DNA of 64,000 nucleotides from Amblyomma americanum (lineage: Eukaryota; Arthropoda; Arachnida; Ixodida; Ixodidae). Positions 32,208 to 42,019 of this stretch are shown here, piece by piece. Each line of letters starts with the position of its first letter. Position 1 is the first letter of the stretch. The stretch spans positions 1 through 64,000 of the forward strand of contig NW_027526708.1 in assembly GCF_052857255.1 (NCBI RefSeq), written 5' to 3'. Under the pieces are notes generated by a model. That model ran no database searches and was not told where the DNA came from. It worked only from the letters and a program-made list of their open reading frames with translations. Position numbers and translations under genes: made by a program.

Positions 32208-34145
32208 TTTATTTTGTGGCATTTAAAGAAACCCTAGGAAATATGACAAATAAAAAAACAAGTGACGGCGCTTATGCGCTCAATGTTGTGGCCTTATCAC
32301 TTTTGACCAAGACTGTACGACAGTTTTTAAAGTAAGGGGACTTACTCTACATTACAAGTTCATTCTACATGCCAAAGTCTTTGTAAGCTTTAGACGCCGC
32401 ATTCATATCGTCATAACGGGAATTTTTCTTCTTTATGCGTTCCGTGATTGCACACTTCCATTTTAACTATAGCCACCGTTTACCAACCGACTATGATGTT
32501 CAAACGGAATTTGAAAGACATGTTTACGTTAGTGGCCTGATTAGAGCAATACGAGGTGAATAGGAAGCGTGCAAACATTGGAAATTCTGCTTAGTGCTCG
32601 ATACCGCCCCCCCCCCCAACCTCCCCACCCCAACCCATGGTCATGCCACCTTCCTTGCCTAAATAACTTTCCACTCAACTCAAAGGGTTTTAGTCAGTCG
32701 GCTCTATGCTCTTGTGTCGACAACCTTGCCATCCTGTTGCTGACGCCAAAAATAGAACGCGCAAAGTGTGAACGCCTTTGCGTTTTCATACGTTCTCAGC
32801 CCTGCCTTAAGCGCTCGACCGACGCACTTAGGAGCATATTGGCATGATTTACGAGTGGTCAAGTGCTGGAAACAAACCCGCATCGCGCAGGCACATTAAT
32901 ATGGATCGTTTTTAACTCCCCATGCCTTTAAACATTTTATATTAAACGCCAGAGAGCGGCGACGTTCCATCAAGTAGACAGGAGCCTCTCTCCTACAGGA
33001 GGAGGGATGGGGATGTTCGTGTTGACCTCGTTTTTCTGCTCCATCTGCTACAAGAAAAACGAAGTCGTCCAGCTTTCCATTATTCCTGGAAAACATGTTA
33101 GCTTTAGTTGTGTGATGCCTTTGCCGTCATCATAATCAACAGGAGCAGAAACAGCCCATACTCATGAGTTTTAAAACAAAGCGCTTTCATTCTTCTTTCC
33201 GCTTAGGCTTTGTCCCGGACCAACGGCATTAACATAGCAAACAAAAAGTGTCCAGCATTATCGTGCTATTTGAGGGTGTCAGAAACCTTTGTGGGACGAG
33301 TGGAGCATCCAGCGAAGCCATGAGCCTTGCAGGCTCGAGGGACTGTGCGCGTTCGCTTCACCGTCATTAACATAAAACTATGATTGGAAAGTTCAAGAAT
33401 CGTGCTGCCAAATATGAAAACAAGCCTACCATTTAAAACCGCTAGGAGACAGCAGCATCGCAGGAAATTTTGGAAAATAAATGTGCCGTATAACTGACGC
33501 CATATGTTTTCAGCTTTCGTGGTAATGCCCTGAAAAGCAACGGCTGAAAATAAGCTGTGGAATACGCACTTTCGAGGTTGGCGTTCAAGGGCAATGCAAG
33601 CATACTATAGTTCTGTGTGCATTTTTTTTCTAGCCACGGGAAGCCGTCCTGCACAAACCATACAGTGGAGAAAGGCGACGAGCAAGTCGACGATACAATA
33701 GGTTATCACTCTTTGAACGCCGCGCAGTTCCAGCCATGACGCACAACGAGCGGCAACACCTCTTTCTTGCACCTGCAAGCAGGACGGCACCTGCGCACAA
33801 TGAAAGAGGGAATGCCAGTGGTGCCAGCAGCACGCGTACCAGTGAAGACGTTGCTGACTCAATGAGCTCCGACTCTCCTGGCCCAACGATCCCTGGTGAC
33901 AGTCCAAGCTGCCGCGGACACCACCGGGGATCCGGACTAAGGACTCCTCCTAGAGATTGTGAGGGCCGGGTCCTTCAAGCCCGGTCCATGCAATACGTCT
34001 TAGTAAATAAGCACATAAAAATCTTTGCAGCACCATCACCGACGTAAACGTACCCGAACAAAAGTTCCGAAATGACCTCCAGGCGCGAAACGGCGCTGGC
34101 GAAGTAGGAAAAAACATTAGGTGCGCTTCTGTATAGCATTATAGA

Positions 34146-34383
34146 TTGTTTTTATGGTTTATGGGGATTTAACATCCCAAAGCTGCTCACGCTATGAGAG
34201 ACGTCGTAGTGGAGGGCTCCGGAAATTTCGACCCCCTCGGGTTCTTTATTGTGCCCTGACACCGTACAGTACACGGGACTCTAGAATTTCGCCTCCATGG
34301 AATTTTACTGCCACGGCCGCGATCGAACCCGTGTCTTTCAGGTCAGCCGCCGAGCGCCATTACCACTGAGACATCGCCACGGA
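34146..34383 (-). mobile_element. Ruka-like SINE (right arm, second)
   Basis: Mirror of 1,918-2,155, again flanked by the ttataga/tctataa repeat. Confidence 0.85.
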
Positions 34384-34755
34384 TTATAGAGCTCGTGTCG
34401 CAAGAAAATGGCTGTGGTTTAGTTATGGTTAAACCTGCTGTGACGCGATAACTACATCTGGCCTAGTGGAATTCGCTCAGTCGAATTGAAAAAGTCAGTC
34501 TTTCGCCGCTCCGTTTCGCTAGGCGTACCTTCATCTTCGACCCACTTGACACGGCGCATGCGCACAGCTGTTGCAGCTGTTGCGCGCCGCGCCGCCAGCA
34601 GCAGCAGCTGCTCCGCACCACAAGACCAACCCATTTGACCAAGCACGTGACCAACGGCCGCACCACGTGATCAACCCACGTGACCAGCCACATGACCAAA
34701 GGGTGCCACGCTGGTAGTGTAGCTATCGCTACAAAACCACGGGTCAACCTCCCCT

Positions 34756-35590
34756 GTGGCAGTGATGCTAGCATTGCTCTACAAAGCTTTTGAAGCGGAA
34801 AGCTTCACTACGTCAGCTTTTCCAGCCGTCAGCGGGGTCGCAAGTTTGACTCATCTCAATAACCTCATGCCTGGGCAAGCTTTTCGAACATGTCGCACTT
34901 GCCCGACTCCCCCAACACATGACGGAGCAAGACCTATACCCGAACAGCATGATGGGCTTCCGTCCCCACCTGTCAGCACAGGATGCCAGCTCCAACTCAG
35001 ACAAGAAATTTCCGACCTCCTCATACCCGGCCACACAAAAGCTGTCCTCGCCTTGGATCTCTCCAAAGCCTTTTATCGCTTAGACCATGAAGCGATCATG
35101 GCGTTCCTCTCCCCTTAACCGTAGGTGAACGCATGTACACCTATATTCAAGCATTTTTTACTAATCGCACTGCCGAAATTCACTTCGGTCCCCACATATA
35201 CCACCCATACACCCTTAGTGCAGTTGGCACCCCCCACCCCCCAGGGATCTGTCCTCTCCCCTTTTCTCTTTAAAGTCACTCTCATTACCCTTGGCCGCAA
35301 GCTACACGGCATCCCTCATCTTCAGCATACACTCTATGCCGACGATATCACGCTATGGAGCACCCATGGCAGTGATGGAGACAGAGAATTCTCTAAAGTT
35401 GGCAGCTACCCTCTCCAAGACACGTGCGTGGAGTATCAGGCTCCCATGCTCTCCGGAGTAATCGGAGCCCCTCATACTCCGGCCCGCAACCCGAAACAGC
35501 ACCGCAGCTACCATTACAGTGACACTGCAAACCCGATACATCTCGGAGGTGCACACTCTCTGGGTACTGGGCCTTTACATGCAGAACAAC
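34756..35590 (+). pseudogene. LINE reverse-transcriptase fragment (right arm)
   Basis: Mirror of 700-1,502. Palm words VLALDLSKAF, TPQGSVLSPFLF and YADDITLW are visible in shifted frames. Non-functional fragment between the two A-type repeats. Confidence 0.75.
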
Positions 35591-36501
35591 GGGAAAATAG
35601 CTCTGGTTAAACATGGGATGACGCGATAGCTACAGCTGGCCGAGAGTAACCCGAGTGGAACCACGTGGCCAACCACGTGACAAGCCACTGAGCTCAAGGG
35701 GTGCCACGCTGAAGGCTCGAAATGCTAGCGTAATGTAGCTGTCGCTACAAAATCCGGCGGCGTCGTCGGTGCTATTGACCGTGAGCGATGAATTGATGAA
35801 AAATCCCCAGAGAAGCAATCTAGGATGCAGGTGGGCCACCTAGGTCAGCTAACCTTGTGGCGTCATCAAAACCTGCCCACCTGATTGTGCGCGAACTGCG
35901 CAGTGTGGCACGTGGCGGTTAGACAATTAATATTGCGAGAGTTGCGCTTTAAGAGCAACCTTGGTCGCACGTGCCCCGCCAGTGGCAGCCCCTGCCATCG
36001 CAGGGCTGTGGCGCATCGGTTAACCGTGACGCGACAGCGCTAGGAGTGGTATCATGACTCCCAGGGATCTGTGAATGTTAAGTAGCGAATGACCAATACT
36101 GCATGCATGGGTATTATTCCATTAACGTTTTCGCTTCATACCCTTAGAGCGGAGCTTATGTGCCCCTCCACTTTTTTATCCTGACATTGCGACATTTTTG
36201 CCTAATGTATGAGGGGCACTTTTCCTGACGTCGTTCTTCTTGCTTTCCGAAAAGAACAATCACAATTGCTTTCCACCACACTGCCGGGGGAACGTTTTTC
36301 GTTATGCGTGAAAAATAGCGGCGAACAATACACCATGTGTTTACGCAGTGTAATAAAGGTTGAAAATACGAAGTGTTCTTTTTTAGATGAATAAAAGGCA
36401 TTCAACGGAAAAGATGTGCTTGCAAGACGAAATTCCCTCCATGACGACAGATGTTCAAACGATTTTAAAGAAACTACAGCTGTTGCAGCCACTGTTTCTG
36501 A

Positions 36502-36507
36502 ATAAAA
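36502..36507 (+). promoter_or_regulatory. Possible TATA element of TIL-like gene
   Basis: ATAAAA about 75-80 bp upstream of the ATG at 36,581, followed by cggccggg. The orphan signal exon at 22,951 has a tatat box followed by cccggcc at a similar distance. The spacing would place transcription start some 45 bp before the ATG. Weak, unproven. Confidence 0.3.
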
Positions 36508-36580
36508 TTCGGCCGGGAGGCCCAGGAATAGGCACACTGAAAAAAGTGGGCGTCGCATTCTGTAGCTGAGACTCCAGACA

Positions 36581-36641
36581 TGAGAACACTACTTGTCGTC
36601 CTCGGCGCACTTTTCGTTCTCGACGTGGCCCTTGCGAGGCG
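36581..36641 (+). CDS. Signal-peptide exon (exon 1) of TIL-like gene
   Basis: ATG followed by a hydrophobic run (RTLLVVLGALFVLDVALA) typical of a secretory signal, ending after 20 codons plus one base at a strong donor (agg c|gtaagt). The phase 1 end matches the acceptor phases of the 42-nt exons (48,052, 50,551) and of the terminal TIL exons. It resembles the orphan exon at 22,951. It lies about 310 bp outside the right arm of the inverted repeat. I infer it is exon 1 of a secreted cysteine-rich protein ending at 63,080. Direct splicing to any one exon is not proven. The leader would send the product to the secretory pathway (salivary gland, gut or haemolymph is a guess). Confidence 0.75.
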
Positions 36642-36849
36642 TAAGTAAACTTTCTCTACGAGGCTTATTTACTGTGAAGTTTAGAAGCGAAGCACGCATT
36701 TATTGAGAAAAGGCGTTCAGATACCATTGCGCTAACGTACACAGTTAGCAGATCGACAGGTGGGGCCCTTTTTTTTCTTGTAGTTACAGCTGATAGGCGA
36801 CTGTTCCTGCGTTTCGCGTCGTAGTAGCAGTAGTCAGCGTAGCCGGTGA

Positions 36850-37420
36850 TTGTGCTGCCTAGGAAACCTGTCGGAGGGCGGCTAATGTGGAAGGAGGAGG
36901 GTACGGCGAGTGAGTGGGTAACAGTTGGGTGGTTAACACCGACACCATCAGGAAAGTGATTAGCTTCGCAAGAGGAGGAAGTGGTGAGAACGGATTAATC
37001 TTCAGCTGGAGGATTACTACCCATGAAGGAGGAGGGTATGACGAGAGCGTAAGAAGGTGCAACCGATGGGTGGTTGCACTGGGAACAACCTGGAGGTTTG
37101 TTTCCTTGGAGGGAGGAGGAGGAGGGTTACCGTAGAATGAGAGGTTATGGCGATGGAGTAGTAAGGCGGAACCGGGGGGATATTACTACGGGACCCATCC
37201 GGAAGGTGGAGGAAGGGTGGGAGGAGGAGGATGTGGCGAGAGCGGAGGGATCGCCAACCAGAGTCATATTAACGGGAGGGCGCAGAGTATGGTGAGAGCA
37301 TAGGAAAGATTAACTGGAGCGTGCTGGCCACGGAAGATACCAGGTGGGTAGTTACCCTGGAAAAAGGAGGAGGGTTATCTCGGAAAGAGGAGGGCGTGAG
37401 GAGAAAGTTGGAATGCATAA
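36850..37420 (+). repeat. Purine-rich degenerate minisatellite in intron
   Basis: The + strand is dominated by G and A, with diverged repeats of words such as ggaggagggta-tgg-cgag and ggtgggt-gtta-c-ctggaa. The cgag landmarks fall at about 36,905, 37,041, 37,150, 37,234 and 37,291, so the period shrinks from about 135 to 60. Located just after exon 1. Confidence 0.6.
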
Positions 37421-37817
37421 CCGGAGAGTTGTTACCACTCCCGCGTATTAGCACACTGGACAAGGCGCTAATTCGTCATTTATTCAATTGCGTGTTACCG
37501 CCGTTCCTTATACCTGACAGTATAATCAACCTGCCTAGCCTTAATGACCAACACGCCCGAAACAGCTGATGACCGGCTGTATTGTAATCTAGAATGTCGG
37601 CAAAAAATAAACTTTGGTTTTGTCAGAGAAAGAAATGAATTTAGTGATGGCTTCACATAGAACAATCATGAAAGAGAATTAAAAAAGAGTACAGTGAGCC
37701 GCTGGGAACTGAGCCCACTCTATCTGCATACCACTTATGCTGCTCCAGCAAACTAGCTACCACACCTGGTCTTCGTCTTCTACTTTTCATGATGTTCATG
37801 TTACATGCAGGCTAATA

Positions 37818-38720
37818 CCCTGTCACACTAGCAAACTTAATGTCATTCGTTTCGAATGACATTCGCACCTAATGCGATTAACCTGCTGCTACACGGGAAC
37901 ATTTATTGTCATTACGTTCGAATGACATTCGCTATCGGATGAGTCCACGAAACTCATTCGCATTCGATGTCGAACCGAATGTGCACTCTGGACACCATAC
38001 GCACAGCAGAAACAAGCGACGCGAAAAAATAGTGTGCACACTGTCAAAGTTAGAAATTGTATTTATTTAGTTCTGCTAAAAGACATGTAAATTTTGGCGT
38101 GAACTTCTCCACATTTGTAGCTGTCGTGGATAGCTATTACTCTCGGTCCCAGCGGTAGCCAACGGCAGCAGCCGACCGTGACGCAGGGCCTTTCCCGCGA
38201 CCGCCGATCATATTGGGTTGCGTGTTTCTTGCTGGTTGGCGTTACATGTTCGTTTAGCTCGGAAGTACTTAAAGATGTCACTGAGCACTTCACCTTTCAG
38301 AAGTCATTTCCACGCTCCACGCATGGAGGAAGGAAAAAATGCTCCACGCGTCGCCGCGCACCACCGTGTTAGCCATTTTGTTTGTTTACATTTTTCGGAT
38401 TTGTGGTTGAGACTTTGTACTTGGCTTGGCTTTTGATGGCTGAAGTGTCGCAGAATGGCCAGACATAATTTTTTAAGCTTATAATATTGCACAGTAATGT
38501 TCTCACCCGGTCTTAAAACACTACACAACAATTTGTAACATATTTTATGCGCGTTGATGTGTTGGAATTGCACTAATTTTTTTTTTCACTGATCGTCACT
38601 GCCATCATTTTTGAATGACATTATTTTTTACCGTGTAGCACCGAAAGACACCGAATGACATTCGAGGCATCGAATGACATTCGATTGGTATGACATTAAA
38701 TTTGCTAGTGTGACAGGGGT
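37818..38720. mobile_element. Non-autonomous TIR transposon (about 0.9 kb)
   Basis: The ends are inverted copies of ccctgtcacactagcaaa followed by c/t-ttaatgtcat (37,818 onward and back from 38,720), flanked by TA-rich bases that could be a TA duplication. Inside each end are copies of the near-palindrome cgaatgacattcg (two near each end). No transposase is visible. Superfamily not assigned. Confidence 0.7.
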
Positions 38721-38729
38721 ATAACATTG

Positions 38730-39950
38730 ACATTGGTAATGAAATCTGTAATCAAATATCTACAGCATAATAAGCACACGTTTCTACCCTTCTGGAAGCT
38801 TAGTGCCTATCTAGGGCTTGTCGAATATCGTCTCGGTCGTTAGTATGAAATGTTTGTTCTAGTGTAGTGGTAAGCTGTATCGAAATTCAGAAAACGATTT
38901 CACCCAAGAGAATAGGCTTGAGGTAGTGCCATTTGCTATATGCTACGGATATCATGATCTCAACTTCAGATAAAACTCGTGTTTGCGCACTTAACTACCT
39001 GAGTTGAGTGTTATTTTTGAATAGTAATGAAGATAGAGTGAAAGATGTAATAAATGAGTTATATACAGTAAGGTATGATTTAGAAAAAGAGACGGAAGCA
39101 CTTAATATAGGCTCTGATTCGTTCCGCAGCTCAAGTACTATTTTCTGGCGAAGTTTTCGTGCGCTGGCCTAAGTTCTTTACACTCTTGCATAACTGTGAC
39201 GAAGAATGGCTGTTCCGTGCTCCAAACACAAGAATCCTAACTTCTGCTTATTATCAAGCATAGACATTCCAGTCTAAAGAGCTATGACAGAGGCTAGTTG
39301 GTATTTCATCACGTGTTCAAACAGCGTCAGCTTTCAAACGCGTACACTAGTGGGGGGAATGAACACGGAGTTGCTCATGAGAAAGCGGAACTATTTATAT
39401 TTAGAATAGAACATTGGATAATATTTAGAAATTTGCGTCACATCATGTGCGCGCCAAGGGTGAAACGCCAAAGAACGGATGACGTTGCTTCATGTGAAGA
39501 AACAGGAAAGAAATGATACGCGCACGTTAGCGCTGCGTAAGATCCCTAAGGTGACTGAAGGCGCGATTACGCAGCGATTCTCAGGAGCTCTCCTCGTGGT
39601 AACCGCCTCAGTGATTTCATGTCCCGTTACGTTTTTGCTCCAGCTATCACGTTCGCGTTTTGCAGCAGTGTTACAAAAAACGCCTAATAAATCGTGCCCC
39701 ATTTTATTAAGGGAAGTGTCCGTGAACAATTCCTTAAATAAACGCGATAAAGATAGCATGTAGATATAGTGTTCATATCATTTTTTCGGCCCCACTAAAG
39801 TATTCAGACAGCGAATGAACCCTAAACACAATAGAAGTTGGGCATGCCGTTAATTCTTACCAGACTTCAGTAGATTACGAAGAGAATGTGTTCTCCAAAC
39901 TTTCTTGAACTCGGAACGCGCCTACGTGGGTCAGACGGGGCGGTGCCTCC
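38730..39950. other. No gene or element recognised
   Basis: AT-rich intronic-type sequence without supported features. Confidence 0.4.
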
Positions 39951-39956
39951 ATAAAA

Positions 39957-40655
39957 ACCTAAAGCGGTAACCGCATGAGGCGATATTCCTTCGCGATACG
40001 TCGCGCGATGACGCCGCCGTCGCCCATCGCTGCCGCTAGCGCAAACCGCACGAAGCGACGCGTTTTCAGTGTTGCTCGATTACGGCAGCTTCAGCATTCA
40101 GTCATTTTGCGTTAATTAACGCGTAAAACAACGCTCTTAAGGCTTCATACAAGATAAAACACAATAAAAGCATTGGAAAATATATTTAATAAATTTATTT
40201 TTAGTCGACCACACAAAGTCACGTGACGCAGAAAAGCGCGCCCGAGGGACGCTGCGATGAGGCACCAGGTGACATTCATGGGCTCTTGTGACTTATAGTG
40301 CGTGTAGGACATATCCCACAGCCCCCTTTACTTTTGAACTTAATTAATTAGCCTTTCATTAAATTCTTCCATAGCTGCCATGGTGAGAGATGCGTCGGCT
40401 GTTGCTCCGCTGAAAGCCCGCTAAGAAAAAAAAAAAGAACATCGACTTTCGCGCGCAAAACTGATCGGAATAGTTACGCACCCGCAAGGCCTACCATCAT
40501 TGGCTAGTCTCGCACGGAACTTCCGGGCGATAGGCGAAATTTTCTGCAAACCCAGAACGTGGGCAACGCGATGAGCGACACTTGCTTCGGCGGCCCTCAG
40601 CCCATGCGCGGCGTGTCGCCGCGAATTGTCGCCTCATGCGGTTAGCGCTTAAGAG
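39957..40655. mobile_element. TIR element, possible piggyBac-type MITE
   Basis: The left end agcggtaaccgcatgaggcgat and the right end (reverse complement gcgctaaccgcatgaggcgaca) form imperfect terminal inverted repeats. The right end is next to ttaa and the left next to taaa, compatible with a TTAA target with one change. The interior has GC-rich ends and an AT-rich middle with no ORF of note. Confidence 0.5.
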
Positions 40656-40858
40656 TGCACGTTCGACCACGCGAACAGGTTCCACATCCGGAATATCTAT
40701 CACCACAATGCGTAAACTGCAGATAGACATTACTAATGGAAAGCACGAAGATGATAGCTACAGCAAAAGCCAGGAAGTAGCACGCGTGGAATCAATGATG
40801 CGTTTGCCATGAACATGTTTGATGAGAACCACAGCGCCTGTGCGCCTTCGTTCATCTT

Positions 40859-41489
40859 CATCATCATCATCAGCCTTACTACACCCACTGCAGGGCAAAG
40901 GCCTCTCCCATGTCTCTCCAATTAACCCTATCCTTTGCCAGCTGCATCCACCCTTTGCCTGCAAACTTCTTAATCTCATCCGCCCACCTAACCTTCTGCC
41001 GTCCCCTGCTGCGCTTACTTTCTCTTGGAATCCACTCCGTTACCCTTAAGGACCAGCGGTTATCTTGCCTTCGCATTACATGCCCTGCCCAAGCCCATTT
41101 CTTTCTCTTGATTTCGACTGGGATGTCATTAACCCGTGTTTGTTCCCTCACCCACTCTGCCCGCTTACGGTCTCTTAACGTTGCACCTATCATTTTTCTT
41201 TCCATGGCTCGCTGCGTTGTCCTTAACCTAAGCTGAACTCTTTTCGTTAGCCTCCACGTTTCTGCCCCGTAGGTGAGTACCGGTAAGATAAAGCGGTTGT
41301 AAACTTTTCTCTTGAGGGAAATTGGTAAACTGCCACTCATGATCTGCGAGAATTTGCCATATGCTCTCCACCCCATTCTTATCCTTCTAGTTATCTCCCT
41401 CTCATGATCCGGATCAGCTGTCACTGCCTGCCCTAAGTAGACGTATTCCGTCACAATTTCCAGGCTTTCGCTTCCAATTGCGAAGTGTT
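40859..41489 (-). pseudogene. RTE-type LINE 3' fragment
   Basis: The 191-residue - strand frame (40,879-41,454) is the C-terminal region of an RTE/BovB-class ORF2: FILPVLTYGAETWRL, then MERKMIGATLRDRKR, WAWAGHVMRRQDNRW and GRQKVRWADEI. It ends in an ATG/ATC-repeat tail. A 9-bp repeat gttcatctt at 40,850-40,858 and 41,490-41,498 marks the target duplication of a 5'-truncated insertion. Confidence 0.9.
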
Positions 41490-41505
41490 GTTCATCTTAG
41501 GGAAG

Positions 41506-41747
41506 GTTGATTTTTGGGTTTATTGAGCGCTTCACGTCCCAAAGCGATTAAGGCTATGAGGGATGCCGTAGTAAAGGTCTCCAGAAATTTCGCCCACCTG
41601 GTGCTCTTTACCGTGCACTGACATCGCACAGTACACGGGCCTCTAGAATTTCGCGTCCATCGAAATTGGACCGCCGCGGCCGGTATCGAACCCGCGTCTT
41701 TCAGATCAACAGCCGAGCGCCATAGCAACTGAGCCACCACGGCGGCC
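41506..41747 (-). mobile_element. Ruka-like SINE, head-to-head partner 1
   Basis: A complete SINE in - orientation with its tRNA-like head near 41,745. The 13-bp word catcttagggaag lies on both sides (41,493-41,505 and 41,748-41,760). Confidence 0.9.
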
Positions 41748-41760
41748 CATCTTAGGGAAG

Positions 41761-42001
41761 AGGGCCGCCGCGGTGGCTGAGTGGTTATGGCGCTCGGCTG
41801 CTGGCCCGAAAGACGCGGGTTTGATCCCGGCCGCGGCGTTCCAATTTCGATGGACGCGAAATTCAAGAGGCCCGTGTACTGTGCGATGTCAGTGCACGTT
41901 AAAGAACCCCAGGTGGTCGAAATTTCCGGAGCCCTTCACTACGGCGTTTCTCGTAGCCTGAGTCGCTTTGGGACGTTAAACCCCGATAAACCAAACCAAA
42001 C
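41761..42001 (+). mobile_element. Ruka-like SINE, head-to-head partner 2
   Basis: A complete SINE in + orientation: ggccgccgcggtggctgagtgg, box-B-like gggtttgatccc, tail ending aaaccaaaccaaacc. The same 13-bp word catcttagggaag flanks it (41,748-41,760 and 42,002-42,014). Confidence 0.92.
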
Positions 42002-42019
42002 CATCTTAGGGAAGAAGAA

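Larger units (their letters stand above)
28426..36270. repeat. Right arm of giant inverted repeat
   Basis: Reverse-complement partner of 1-10,385, about 7.85 kb against 10.4 kb. The size difference is explained by two blocks missing here, at joins near 33,470 and 32,965. The inner end (28,426) lies inside a LINE that continues without a break to 23,921, whereas in the left arm the same LINE is cut off. This suggests the right arm keeps the older arrangement at the inner boundary. The outer end lies about 310 bp upstream of the signal-peptide exon at 36,581. Confidence 0.95.

Noticed and set aside
1..36270. The inverted repeat as a pure sequencing foldback artefact
   Set aside because: Arm-specific substitutions, a 28-bp indel and two kilobase gaps would not arise from reading the same molecule twice; a haplotype misassembly is not excluded.
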